Shown here in pieces: positions 38,905 through 49,499 of a DNA stretch of 50,000 nt. The stretch comes from Symbiodinium natans (lineage: Eukaryota; Sar; Dinophyceae; Suessiales; Symbiodiniaceae). Where the stretch lies: contig CAJNDS010000496.1 in NCBI GenBank assembly GCA_905221605.1, positions 1-50,000 of the forward strand, read 5' to 3'. Position 1 is the stretch's first letter. Each line of letters opens with the position of its first letter. Both the position numbers and the translations under genes were made by a program. Under the pieces are notes generated by a model. The model worked only from the letters and a program-made list of their open reading frames with translations. It had not been told where the DNA came from and did no database searches.

Positions 38905-39190
38905 CAGAGGACGGCCTCTGGAGGGGCAGCCGGCCATCCCGGCACTGGCACATGGCGCTGTCGGGCTTCGGCGGCTGCAAGCCACAGGCTGCCTTGCAAG
39001 CCTCGGCGTGGTCTTTGTACATCACCTCCTCGTCCTTGGCCATGAAGTCCCTGATTTCAGGAACGGCCAGGAGGCCCGAGATCGTGGTGGGCTTGGCAAT
39101 CATCTGCTCGGACAGCTCGGAGGCCACGTTCTCAAAGTGCATCTTCGAGAAGCGGCTGTCAGCTGCCAGGGCTGCCAGCTCACCTCGCGA
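38905..39190 (-). CDS. exon, helical with Cys-rich end, unrecognised
   Basis: Acceptor in GCGAG near 39190, then GELAALAADSRFSKMHFENV, ASELSEQMIAKPTTISGLLA, VPEIRDFMAKDEEVMYKDHA and EACKAACGLQPPKPDSAMCQ. Donor unclear before the telomere-like block. Confidence 0.6.
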
Positions 39191-39834
39191 GCGGGAGTGC
39201 GCTCCAAAAGACTGAACTCTACGGGAGTGTGCCGATCACGCGATCCTGAAGTAGGGGACCGGCTCTTGTGGGACTCTACGCGAAAAGTAGTATCCGGGTT
39301 ACCCTCTTCGTTCAACTGTTGGGCTTGGGGCAATGCCCTTGAAGTTCAGATCTCTAAACATGCTAAATTCAACGCTCTTTTCTCGGCGTCCAAAGAGCTG
39401 AATCGAGCGATTGCCTCCGGCACGCCATGCTGCAATGTCTTCCTTGCCTGTAGCTGAAGGCTGAAGCTTTGGCGGAGAGTCCAAGTATATCAGCAGCTGC
39501 GAAACAGAAGCTCTCACGATCACAGATGCTACCAATGAGCATGCAACAGCATGCAACAGGTGCGGCCACGCAAGCCTAAAAGCCAAAAGCCTCAAGGACG
39601 GTGCATGACTGTGGAGCCTCCATGGCAGAGATGTTGGCAGCTCTGCTGGCATTAAACAGCGTCGCAGCACCCACATCGCATAGCCGATACCTGCTTGCGT
39701 GTCATGGCGAAGTGCGAGTTGTGTTGGGTCAGGCAATAACCCCACTACCCTCTGGGCGTCGAAGTGAAGCCATAGCAAAACAGCTGCTGTATCAGAATCA
39801 TAAAAAAGCCCAATCATGAAGCACGGGGAGCGGC
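39191..39834. other. no supported gene
   Basis: Several overlapping open minus frames, none with convincing splice sites or codon bias. Confidence 0.4.
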
Positions 39835-39899
39835 CTTCTCTTCACATCCTTCACCATCTCGAGCATCGCATGCTGCTGCAAGGTGGCTGCGCGATACTC
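39835..39899 (-). CDS. exon, coiled-coil-like
   Basis: CAAACTCCAG acceptor, EYRAATLQQHAMLEMVKDVK and RR. Donor not fixed. Confidence 0.5.
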
Positions 39900-40254
39900 C
39901 TGGAGTTTGCGAGTTTTTAGGATTACGGCTTCGGGAGTGACTGGTCGGTGTCGAAGCTCTTCCCCTGGCCTCACTTGCGCCATGTAGTCCAGTTGTAACA
40001 TTTTTCAGTGGCTTTGGTGGCTTTCGGTCAGCCTAAGTACCCTGAGCCCTACCCTTGGGTTTCAGGTGCTTTGGGCCTGCTTTTCCCACGCCTTGTGCTG
40101 GCTGGGGGGTAGAGGCAACTGCGGTAAATAAAGGCCTGGGAGCTCGGGAGAAGATCCGGGTTCAAGTTTGCAAAAGCGGGGTGGCTCAAAGCTCATTCAA
40201 GCATATCTCGCGGAGTGCAGCGTAGGGAAGTAGTAGCAGCACATAAGAAGCGCT

Positions 40255-40360
40255 GCTGGGCTGCTGGGTGGTCTTAGGGCGAAGCTCCTCGAAGAGCCGA
40301 GTGATGCCCTCCGCCAACTTCTCGAACTCGAAGACAAAGGAACGGAAGTTGGCCTCCGAA
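40255..40360 (-). CDS. exon, helical
   Basis: CTCAAAGCAG acceptor, one base then SEANFRSFVFEFEKLAEGIT and RLFEELRPKTTQQ. Possible GC donor. Confidence 0.56.
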
Positions 40361-40839
40361 CTGCTTTGAGGTTGGCAAAAGACAGCCAAAAGACAGTAAG
40401 ATCGATATGAGGCTGCTCTTGAAAGCTTTCCCCTGAGACATAAATTGTCACCGTCTTCTCCAACACAGCGGTCTGCTCCAAAGCTTCAGAACTGCGGTGC
40501 CACCCTCAAGGAACTGAAAGGTTGAAAGCACCACCAAAAAAGCTCAGCTTCAACCCTATACGACCTATGCATACATGCGCATACCGCAGTTCGTTGGTCG
40601 TTTTGGAGCTTGGTTCCCTTTGTCGCGGGGCCCCAGACCGCTGCTCTTGCGCACATGGCACCCGAGCGATGCCGGCTATAAGCTTAGACCTCGTGGGGTT
40701 CGGTGACAGCTCCCTGCTGACCTGGCGTTGCACTCCAAATGCCCCATCGCCCTGCCCAGTCCTAACCAGAGCCCCTTGAGGCAACTGGCCCTCCAAAGCC
40801 TTCGCCCCAACGTTTTCAAGCCAAAGGAGACAAAGCGAA

Positions 40840-40912
40840 AGGCCGCTTCAGATGCACGAATCGCCGCCTCCATGATCTTGCGGGGAACGGCCTCGACCTT
40901 GGATTCGATCAC
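40840..40912 (-). CDS. exon, helical
   Basis: CTGCCCAG acceptor, VIESKVEAVPRKIMEAAIRA then SEAAFR. Coding character may continue to 40800. Confidence 0.55.
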
Positions 40913-40929
40913 CTGGGCAGCCGTTGGTC

Positions 40930-41235
40930 GGATGAGCAATAGCAAATAACAGGAATAAGGAGTTGAAACTCATTGAAGAGGAGAGAAGCCAAGAACAATT
41001 TTTTGAATGAAAAGAACTCCGCATGTTGAGGCGCAAGGCGCAACGTGGCGCCATTCGAGTAAATAGAAAACATGACGTTTTCAGAGGCCATAGACTTGTG
41101 GGTGCCTTTCAGGCCTATCAAGAGCCCGATGAGTTGCGAAATCTCTCTGCGCGAGCCGCGCAATTCTCCAGTTGAAGAGCGCAGGTTCTCTCTGAAAGCC
41201 CCCGCAACCAAACAACTTGACGGTCTCTTCACTGA
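40930..41235 (-). CDS. possible exon
   Basis: Open frame with AGAFRENLRSSTGELRGSRR and MASENVMFSIYSNGATLRLA. No splice sites confirmed. Confidence 0.3.
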
Positions 41236-41314
41236 ACTACTCGGATGAAAAACCGGCATTGCTACTACCTGCAACACTGCCGCAAAGGAAGCTTTGCAGG
41301 ACTGTAAGCATATG

Positions 41315-41384
41315 AACCCCCCAAACCCACCCTAAACCCCCCCCTAAACCCCCCCTACAAACCCCCCTAAACCCCCCCGAAACA
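41315..41384 (-). repeat. CCCCCTAAA degenerate block (on +)
   Basis: CCCTAAA units padded with extra C. Confidence 0.8.
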
Positions 41385-41471
41385 CAGCTGCAGCCAGGCT
41401 GCATCCAGCTTCCGCATGATGGCAAGCAGGGCGTTCATCTGCCTCTGCTGGCCCGTGCGCAGCTCCTCGAA
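41385..41471 (-). CDS. exon, coiled-coil-like
   Basis: GCGAGGCAG acceptor, FEELRTGQQRQMNALLAIMR then KLDAAWLQL. Donor within GCTGTGTTTC. Confidence 0.56.
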
Positions 41472-41649
41472 CTGCCTCGCGAAGAAGACGGGGCCACGTG
41501 GGGGGGACGGAGCTCGATTGGTCGGAGGGCCTAGAATTAGAAATAGCAGCGCATGATGGTGAGAATGACAATGAGTACAAATACATGATAAACAAATACA
41601 TACACATATGTATATTTTTGTATATTTTAATTTTGTATTTATTTATTTG

Positions 41650-41652
41650 TTT

Positions 41653-41692
<40 letters not shown>

Positions 41693-41716
41693 ATAGGTGT
41701 ATATATATATATATAT
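41650..41716 (+). repeat. TAGA tetranucleotide and TA microsatellite
   Basis: Ten ATAGATAG units then a TA run. Confidence 0.95.
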
Positions 41717-41817
41717 GGTACCCCCCCCCCCCCCAAGTACCTAGGTCTCATTTTCTTCCCTGTCTCAGGTACCGGCCTCAGATGACTTGCCTCTTGTAGG
41801 GTTTAGGGTTTAGGAGT

Positions 41818-42860
41818 GAAAGTGCTGTACAGTCCCTAAAAAACCAATCCCAGAAGCTGAAAGTGCTGTACTGTCCCTAAAAAACCTAAAAAACCAATTC
41901 TGGAGGCCTATCAAGACAGGCCCTCCTCAAAAGATTCGTTTTTTAGGGACAGTACGGCACTTCGAAGGCCTGAGGTCCTGAAAGTGCTGTACTGTCCCTA
42001 AAAAACCAATCCCAGAAGCAGAAAGTGCTGTACTGTCCCTAAAAAACCTAAAAAACCAATTCTGGTGGCCTATACAGACAGGCCCTCTTCCAAAGATTGG
42101 TTTTTTAGGGACAGTACGGCACTTTGAAGGCCTGAGGTGCTGAAAGTGCTGTACTGTCCCTAAAAAACCAATCTTTTCGTGAGGGTCTACCTGTATAGGC
42201 CTCCAGAATTGGTTTTTTAGGTTTTTTAGGGACAGTACGGCACTTTCTGCTTCTGGGATTGGTTTTTTAGGGACAGTGCGGCACTTTGAAGGCCTGAGGT
42301 GCTGAAAGTGCTGTACTGTCCCTAAAAAACCAATCTTTTCGTGATTGTCTACCTGTATAGGTCTCCAGAATTGGTTTTTTAGGTTTTTTAGGGACAGTAC
42401 GGCACTTTCTGCTTCTGGGATTGGTTTTTTAGGGACAGTACGGCACTTTGAAGGCCTGAGGTGCTGAAAGTGCTGTACTGTCCCTAAAAAACCAATCTTT
42501 TCGTGAGGGTCTACCTGTATAGGCCTCCAGAATTGGTTTTTTAGGCTTTTTAGGGACAGTACGGCACTTTATGTTTATGGGATTGGTTTTTTAGGGACAG
42601 TACAGCACTTTGAGGGTCTGAGGTGCTGAAAGTGCTGTGCTGTCCCTAAAAAACCAATCTTTTGAAGAGGGGCTGCCTGTACAGGTCCCCAGAATTGGTT
42701 TTTTAGGTTTTTTAGGGACAGTACAGCGTTTTCCGCTTCTGGGATTGCTTTGTTAGGGACAGTACAGCACTTTCAGCCCTTCAGATCCCCAAAGTGCTGT
42801 ACTGTCCCTAAAAAACCAATCTTTTCGTGACGGTCTGCCTTGTAATTATAGGCCTCCAGA
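41818..42860. repeat. palindromic array of a 30-bp foldback core
   Basis: About 19 copies of AAAGTGCTGTACTGTCCC with CTAAAAAACCAAT, in both orientations, separated by short spacers. They form higher-order units of about 165 bp; the unit order is mirrored around 42140. The two strands can fold into nested hairpins. Confidence 0.92.
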
Positions 42861-44060
42861 ATTGGTTTTTGTTTGTTCAGAGAGCACAGTTCAGCAGCAA
42901 TAAAGCTAATTCAACTCTTTGTTAAAAACTGTGATGTAAGTAACATTTTTTATCTGATCGATGTAATGCCTAAATGACGCGACGAGGTCAAGTTTCCTGA
43001 TAAGTAGGCTTTAATTAATCTAATTTGCTTTACAACTGTCATTCATTTAGTCTGGTTGAGGTTGAAGTAAAAAAAGGATAGACATTTAGTTAGTTGAATG
43101 CTATCTACCTCTTAGAATAAGAAACTAAATGTAGTTTTCTCTTGGGAAGGCCTATTAAAGTATTCGTTTAAAGTAATTAATCTAGTCAGGCTGAACCAAT
43201 TGAATTGCTGTTAAGGATCGTGGCTTGTTTAATTTAAATTATCGAATTCGTTTAGTTAAGGGTATACTAATTAGTTTCATTCATTTGCTTCACCTTTAAG
43301 TAAACTAAATCCACAATTGAAATGATTTTGACTACATTAATATCAGCAAACAAAAGGCCGTAGTTACTGTTCTTAGTAAGTTTAGTTCATTGAATTCCTT
43401 TAGTTAATTATTGGTCTACGAACTCAATTTATTTACTTAACCCTTCAAAAGACTAATCAAATTGTTGGAAAGACTTTACGTATGTTATTTTTCAGAAACG
43501 AAAAACTTTAGTTAAATTAAGTACTGTGCCTGTTCACGAAAAGAAGAAGGAACATGTTTTAGCTCATTCAATGAATGCTTAAGTGAAGCCATTAGGTCAG
43601 GTTCCCTATTACGCATTATGTTTTAATTAATGTAGTGTATGAACAAGTTTAATTACAGGCCTGTCTTTTCTAGCACTGAAGCAAAAACACCTTCAGAAGA
43701 CTAATCAAACTGTTGGAAAGACTGTACGTATGTTATTTCCAGAAACGAAAAATTTTAGTTAAATTGAGTACTGTGCTTGTTCACGAAAAGAAGAAGGAAC
43801 ATGTTTTAGCTCATTCAATGATTGCTTAAGTGAAGCCACTAGGTCAGGTTCCCTATTACGCATTATGTTTTAATTAATGTAGTGTATGAACAAGTTTAAT
43901 TACAGGCCTGTCTTTTCTAGCACAGAAGCAAAAACACGTGTAACATGATTCCGTCGCACGCTGTGTTGCACTGCTTGCTGCGTCTGTCGCCTATGTGTTG
44001 GGCAGTATCCTCCATTCCGTTCATGCGATTCAAAAAAAACACGTTTTTCAGTAAATCCTA
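42861..44060. other. AT-rich island
   Basis: Composition falls sharply to about two-thirds A+T, with TTTAGTTAA/TTAATTAA-like words. It has no ORF above 60 codons, no telomere-like repeat and no exon. It begins where the foldback array stops. Confidence 0.8.
43443..43938 (+). repeat. 248-bp tandem duplication
   Basis: 43443-43690 and 43691-43938 are about 95% identical (each starts CTTCA-AAGACTAATCAAA-like and ends GCAAAAACAC). Confidence 0.92.
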
Positions 44061-44099
44061 CGAAAAACACCCTCTTGTTTAAGTAAAACCTAGGCGCTA

Positions 44100-44137
44100 G
44101 GGGGGGGGGGGTAGCATATATATATATATATATATCG
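44100..44137 (+). repeat. G-run and TA microsatellite
   Basis: G12 followed by a TA run. Confidence 0.9.
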
Positions 44138-44439
44138 AAAAGAGAACGCTGCTCTCAAATTCCACAGCTGCTGGGACCGAGCTTGCGGGGATTGTGGTGA
44201 GCTTATGGGGTCGTTGGTCGGGGGCGCTGCGAGGCGACATTGCATTCCTTACTCTCAGCCCTCGCCTTAGCGACCCGCGATTTCTCAACTCAAAAGCTCA
44301 AGCAAGCACACGCCCGACACACATTTTAGCTCTACTGCCACAACCACACGAAGAAGCAAGCAGCCAAACCACACACAAACAGACAAACATACAAAACACG
44401 TACACAACGGGAGACACTCAGACACACACGAGACAGACA

Positions 44440-44471
<32 letters not shown>
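44440..44471 (+). repeat. CA microsatellite
   Basis: Pure CA run. Confidence 0.95.
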
Positions 44472-44474
<3 letters not shown>

Positions 44475-44668
44475 GTGGTGGGAATGCTTTTGGTGCTAAC
44501 AGCGCCCCACACTAGGAATAGCGCACACCCCGGTATTGTGCCAAACAAAAGGAATGACACAGCACAAGAATGAGGCGAGGTGTAAGATGCAATGCCCCGC
44601 CGGGCCCACACCACTCTGAACCCCCTGCAAAATGGAGTGACCCTTGTGGCTGTGAACTAAGATGGTTC

Positions 44669-44754
44669 ACACACACACACACCCACACCCACACCCACAC
44701 CCACAGGCACACCCACACCCACACGCACACGCACTCGCACACGCACTCGCACAC
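44669..44754 (+). repeat. CACACC-type microsatellite
   Basis: ACACCC and ACGCAC units. It forms the 5' end of the intron after the exon at 44755. Confidence 0.93.
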
Positions 44755-44864
44755 CGATTGTAGCCTCTGAAGTCCCTCAAAACCCTGCCTGCGACTCTGC
44801 ACCGTCAGGTCTTGCATGCGAAGGTCAACGATGTGCAGACGCTGCAAAGTCTCATCCAGTTGCC
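44755..44864 (-). CDS. exon, coiled-coil
   Basis: AAGCTGCAG acceptor, two bases then QLDETLQRLHIVDLRMQDLT and VQSRRQGFEGLQRLQS, then a GTGTGC donor. Heptad-like Leu spacing. Confidence 0.66.
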
Positions 44865-45439
44865 CTGCAGCTTGGGATACTCTAAATGAGGGCTCTGGGG
44901 GGAGTGTACGGTGCGTTGATTTTTTCTGGCGTTGTTTGTGATGTTTTGCTTAATTGATTCCGGACTTGGCCTCCTGAACTTGCACACGTGCCCCAAGAAA
45001 ATGGATTTCATGCCTTCAAAACTGCATCCTGTTGTTTCCAACTCGGCATAGCTATGTCTGGTCCATATTATGTCTCTGGCTTCTAGACGATTACCAGCAG
45101 CGGTCCCCCATGTTTGGCATGCTGCCTCAAGCACAGCATGTTGGTGCAGCCATCCACAAAGACAATCAAGAATCAGCACAGCCAGTATAGTGCCTCTCTC
45201 AACCCCCCTTTCCCGAGAACGGCATGTTCACTCATGCTTCCGCGTGCTCGCGTCCCCTCGGCCGTTCCTATGCTCGCGTGGAATGCTGTGGAGTTTACGG
45301 CCAAGTCTGCGGTTCAGGGCTTTCTGTGGTTTTATGGCTGCTTCAGGGCTGATCAGGGGGAGTTGAGGGATTGCAGGGCTTATCACCTCAAAAGCTGCCT
45401 TTCAAAAGAGGCCGGAATCGGGCCCTGAACATGTCTCAG
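44865..45439. other. no supported gene
   Basis: A minus frame around 44960-45110 is open but lacks splice sites. Confidence 0.4.
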
Positions 45440-46305
45440 ATAGGTGTTTGGGTTTAGGGCGTTTAGGGCGTTTAGGGGGTTTAGGGGGTTTAGAAGGGGG
45501 TTTAGGGGGTGGTTTTAGGGGGGTTTAGGGCGGGGTTAGGGGGGGGGTTTAGGGGGGGGTTTAGTTTAGGGGGGGTTTAGGGGGTTTAGGGGGGAGGGGT
45601 AGGGGGGGGTTTAGGGGGGGGTTAGGGGGGGGTTTTAGGGGGGTTAGGGGGGGGGTAGGGGGGGTTTTAGGGGGGGGTTTAGGGGGGGTTTAGGGGGAGG
45701 GTTTGGGGGGGGTTAGGGGGGGGTTTAGGGGGGGGTTTAGGGGGGGTCTTTTGGGGGGGGTTTAGGGGCTGGGGTTTACGGGGCGCAGGGTTTGGGGGGG
45801 GGTTTGGGGGGGGGCTTTGGGGGGGGTTCGGGGGGGGGGGTTTCGGGGGGTTCGCGGCCGGGTTAAGGGGGGGGTTTAGGCGGGGGTTTAGGGGGGGTTA
45901 GGGGGGGGGGTTTCGTTTCGGGGGGGGTTAGGGGGGCGTTTAGGGGGGGGTTTTAGGGGGGTTTAGGGGGGGGTTGAGGGGGGGGTGTTTAGGGGGGGGG
46001 TTTCGGGGGGGGGGTTAGGGGGGGTTTAGGGGGGGTGTGTTAGGGGGGGTTTTAGTTAGGGGGGGTTAGGGGGGTTTAGGGGGGGGTTTAGGGGGGGGTT
46101 TAGGGGGGGGTTTAGGGGGGGGTTTTAGGGGGGTTTAGGGGGGGTTTTTAGGGGGGGGGTAGGGGGGGGTTTAGGGGGGGGTTTAGGGGGCTTTAGGGGG
46201 GGGTTTAGGGGGTTTTAGGGGGTTTAGGGGGTTTAGGGGGTTTAGGGGGTTTAGGGGGTTTAGGGGGTTTAGGGGGTTTAGGGGGTTTAGGGCTTAGGGC
46301 TTTTG
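45440..46305 (+). repeat. G-rich TTTAGGGGGGG array
   Basis: About 80 units of TTTAGGG extended to 9-13 bases by extra G, becoming regular TTTAGGGGG at the right end (46200-46290). Confidence 0.95.
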
Positions 46306-46349
46306 GGGGGTTGGCTTTTTGAGTGGGAAGTTGTGGAGAGCGGAAGTGC

Positions 46350-46629
46350 CTTCGAGACGATCGAGGTGCTGGGACATGGCGTTGAAACCTTCGGTCATCT
46401 GCGCGGTGACCTCGTCGGCCAGCTTGTTCGAGGCCGTGGTAATCTGCGCATGGGTCGCGTTCAGGACGGCGTACTGCAGCGCGTACTTGTTCTTGTCCGT
46501 GGCCTCCGTGAGGCCCTTCGCCGCATCCCGCAGCTGGTCAGCCGTCCCAGTCAGAACAGCATCCTTCATGTTGCCAACTGCCTTGTCAACGTACTCTTTC
46601 ATCTTCTCGGTCTGCAAATCCGCCATGCA
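46350..46629 (-). CDS. exon, long amphipathic helix
   Basis: TGAGGCAG acceptor, CMADLQTEKMKEYVDKAVGN then GTADQLRDAAKGLTEATDKN, YALQYAVLNATHAQITTASN and KLADEVTAQMTEGFNAMSQH, with a possible GC donor (GAAG then GCACTT). Likely coiled-coil. It resembles no family I can name. Confidence 0.67.
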
Positions 46630-46759
46630 CTGCCTCAGTGAACGGCGCAGGAGAGGTTGTGGGGGCCCAAAGAACCTAGTAGCTTCCCATAACTTCCCTA
46701 CGCTGCTGACCCGCTCTGTCGCTTCCCATAACATGAGCCGAAGTGCTGCGATTGCATCA

Positions 46760-46874
46760 TGTAGGCAAGACGTTCGTTCTGCTCGTTCATCGCATCCTCG
46801 AGAATCGCGGCCTTCTCAGCCTGGGAGGACATGGCATCGCTCTTCGGAACTTCGACACCATGTCCGGAAAGTCT
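46760..46874 (-). CDS. exon, helical
   Basis: CCTGTAG acceptor, RLSGHGVEVPKSDAMSSQAE then KAAILEDAMNEQNERLAYMM. Donor unclear. Confidence 0.52.
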
Positions 46875-47034
46875 CTACAGGCTGCAACACGGTGGACTGG
46901 CAAGCGCAGGCTTGAGTTTTGCTGGTGCTCCACAGCCACCATGTCAGGAGCTTCCCTCATTGCGGCATGTGCCCATACGCTTAGTGAACAAGAAAGCCAC
47001 CCTAACAGATCTGGGGGCTTACCAAATAAGGGAC

Positions 47035-47092
47035 CCCTAAATATAGTTCCCAAAATAGTAGGGTTCCCTTATAATAAGGACCCCCAAAATCT
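47035..47092. repeat. small inverted element, family D
   Basis: CCTAAATATAGTTCCCAAAA then TAGGGTTCCCTTATAATAAG and GACCCCC. It starts a few bases after the donor of the 47100 exon on the minus strand. Confidence 0.65.
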
Positions 47093-47099
47093 CGGAAAC

Positions 47100-47208
47100 C
47101 CCCATCTGAGAACAGGCTACAACTTCCTGGAGCCCACACAGAGCCCTCTCCCTGCACCAGGGCACCGTGGCATTCTGAATGGCTGCGACCATGTCTTGCG
47201 TCGCGGAA
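47100..47208 (-). CDS. exon, unrecognised
   Basis: Pyrimidine tract and CCTAAG acceptor, SATQDMVAAIQNATVPWCRE then RALCGLQEVVACSQM, GTTTCC donor. Confidence 0.5.
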
Positions 47209-48250
47209 CTTAGGCGGAGAGCAACAAAAATCCCCCCCGAAGTTGCAGTCACTTCACACGACCCGAACGATGGCCCCTCTTAAGAGCCAGCATCCATAAT
47301 GGTAAAACCGTGAGAACGAAGTGATCACTTGTGCGTGCGTTTCATGCGGCATTGCAAATTGTTGCTTCATGTTGCCGCATGCTTTGCATGCGTTTTTGTT
47401 TAATTCGCTAGCTCACTTGCGACATTCGTTCGCACGATCACTTCGGTCTTTCACAATATATTTAGTAAGTATGTGAACGCCAATCCAAGAATCATGATGC
47501 GTTCGCTCGTGCACTACGTTCACCAAAATCCTGTGATAGTGCAAGCGAGGAAGTATCTGTAGTTTCCTCATTTCGGGTCCCGTTTCACTCTGTAAACCAA
47601 GCTGAGCTTCGCATCCCGGGCTATGGCTGCTTCCTCCTGTGCCGCCAAAGTGTCCTCATCCGAAGACAACAACTGCTTAGAAAACGCCCGAGCTGGCAAA
47701 CCCCCCCATTACACAGCAGCGCCGTTGTGCAGAGGTGTTGAGGTTTGCAAGCCCTTGCGCAGAAAGGTGCAAATGAAAGCTTGATGAGGCTTGCAAGCTG
47801 GGCTGATCGGGGTGAATCACGCACGCGACTGTCGGAGCGCCAACAAAAAAACATAAGATGCAGCTGCAAACCAGCGTTGCCATCAAAACTGTACAAGTGC
47901 CTGCAAGAACAGAGTCGGGTGACCTCCTTGATTTTTGGAGTTTCTGGCACTTCGGCGCTCGACCCGCCACAAAGCATACATGTCAGGCAGGATTGGCAAA
48001 TATCCTGGTCTTTCGGGTTGCTCACAGACTGGGCACAACCAACTTGCAAACAGGGTTGGGGAAACTCCTTGTTCTTGTGATCACGCCTTAAGCTCAAGCT
48101 CGCGGCTGGCCAAGAAACATGTCAAACGGATTGGAGTACATGCGGGGCTGTGGCACTTTGGGCACCAGCAAACAACGGACCACAGAGCGCACGGTTGAAG
48201 ACGCAATTTCCCCCAAGCCTAGCGGGTGGACAGGGGGTGGGGGCGGCTGT
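47209..48250. other. about 1 kb without a supported exon
   Basis: 47250-47620 is AT-richer unique sequence. 47620-48090 has long overlapping open frames on both strands and no splice signals, perhaps a decayed dispersed repeat. Confidence 0.4.
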
Positions 48251-48256
48251 GAGAAC

Positions 48257-48369
48257 CTCTGGTGCGCCAATCTTGGGTCCTGGATGTCGTTGATGCCTTT
48301 GGTGACGAGATCTTTTGTTTCCTGAACGGCCTTGCTCTGCTCCTTGGCCGACTCGATCATCTTGTCCAG
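48257..48369 (-). CDS. exon, coiled-coil
   Basis: GTCTCAACAG acceptor, LDKMIESAKEQSKAVQETKD then LVTKGINDIQDPRLAHQ, GTTCTC donor. The open frame runs upstream through a hydrophobic stretch (48400-48480), but that stretch is pyrimidine-rich and better read as the intron end than as a membrane helix. Confidence 0.62.
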
Positions 48370-48525
48370 CTGTTGAGACCTAACGGGGGCCGTTTTAGGG
48401 TCTCGGATCAAGGCAGCGGGCATGAGTACCCACAGTGACGAGGCAAAGGAAGCAAGGAGAACAACAGCAACATAAGGATGCGAGTACTGAGTCACAACAG
48501 CATTGTTTTTTACGATGCCTTGTTG

Positions 48526-48584
48526 GGGTCCTTAGTCTAAGGGGATCCTACTATTTGGGGGTCTATACTTAGGGGTCCCTCGTT
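48526..48584. repeat. small inverted element, family D
   Basis: GGGGTCCTTAGTCTAAGG then GGATCCTACTATTTGGGG, inverse of 47035-47092, again just after a donor on the minus strand. Confidence 0.62.
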
Positions 48585-48591
48585 CGTAAAC

Positions 48592-48737
48592 CTCCCATAA
48601 AGAGTCCAGAAAGTGCCCAACACCAAGGAGCTTGAAAATGGCCTGCAGCTCAAGCAGGGGTGCCCCACGGCTCATGGCCATGGTCTTCATCTTGCAGAGC
48701 CACTCGTTCGCTGCGACCTTCTTGAGGGGAACCCCAC
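48592..48737 (-). CDS. exon, unrecognised
   Basis: ACTTTAG acceptor, two bases then GVPLKKVAANEWLCKMKTMA, MSRGAPLLELQAIFKLLGVG and HFLDSLWE, GTTTAC donor. Confidence 0.64.
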
Positions 48738-48769
48738 CTAAAGTGCCCCCCCGGCCCAGGGCTGATGAT

Positions 48770-48890
48770 AGGGTTTAGGGCTTAGGGCTTAGGGCTCAGG
48801 GCTCAGGGCTCAGGGCTCAGGGTTCAGGGTTCAGGGTTCAGGGTTCAGGGTTCAGGGTTCAGGGTTCAGGGTTCAGGGTTCAGGGTTCAG
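48770..48890 (+). repeat. TTCAGGG array, intronic
   Basis: CTTAGGG, CTCAGGG then about 11 TTCAGGG units. A homogenised variant found nowhere else in the window. Between the exons at 48902 and 48737. Confidence 0.95.
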
Positions 48891-48901
48891 GGTTCATATA
48901 C

Positions 48902-48985
48902 CTTTGGCAGGTAGGGTACAAGGCTTTCTTGTCAGCCTTTTCTGATTCTAGAGGCATGGACTTTTTGGGGCCGGCTGTAGCATGC
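48902..48985 (-). CDS. exon, unrecognised
   Basis: TTGAAG acceptor, HATAGPKKSMPLESEKADKK then ALYPTCQR, GTATAT donor running straight into the TTCAGGG-type array. Confidence 0.55.
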
Positions 48986-49183
48986 CTTCAACACGAAACC
49001 CTCAAGCCCGAGCATGTGGCTTCATAGGCCACCATAGGCTTGTTTCAGGCTGTTCTCTTGCTAAACCCTGAACCCTGAACCCTGAACCCCTCTTAGGGGG
49101 TTCAGGGTCCATCTTTGCGAGGGGCGAAGGGGCCTACGAAAGTGCCAGTCTCGATGAGGTTAGGACTTCAGCCCTTAACTCGC

Positions 49184-49254
49184 CATGGTCTCCCACGGAT
49201 ACTCGTGGGAGTATCCGCAGAGCCCAATTCCCAGGACGCTGAATGATTCCCGAT
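49184..49254 (-). CDS. candidate exon, GC donor
   Basis: TGAAAG acceptor, two bases then RESFSVLGIGLCGYSHEYPW and ETM, then GCGAGT as donor, which matches the donor consensus apart from C for T. Confidence 0.45.
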
Positions 49255-49436
49255 CTTTCAGGGTACCCTCAACCCTAAACCCTCAACCCTAATAAGCCCT
49301 TCATGGAGTACCCTTTGGCTCATGCCCCTCCCGGCCCCACACCCGGAGCTCCCTCCGTGTAGCATTGCGGAGCATCCCTCATTCCCCGATCCCCAGCAAC
49401 AGATTGCTCTCATTCGTCAGGTAGAGAATGGAGACG

Positions 49437-49490
49437 GTTTAGGGTTTAGGGTTTAGGGTTGCGGGTTTAGGGTTCGGGGTTTAGGGTGCG
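49437..49490 (+). repeat. telomere-like block
   Basis: TTTAGGG units with TTGCGGG and TTCGGGG variants. Confidence 0.85.
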
Positions 49491-49499
49491 TACTATGCT

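Noticed and set aside
8253-46305. CRISPR array
   Set aside because: Repeats are contiguous 7-13-base units with no unique spacers, in a eukaryotic intron context.
48400-48490. Signal anchor before the coiled-coil exon at 48257
   Set aside because: The hydrophobic residues come from a pyrimidine tract ending in CAACAG, typical of an intron end.
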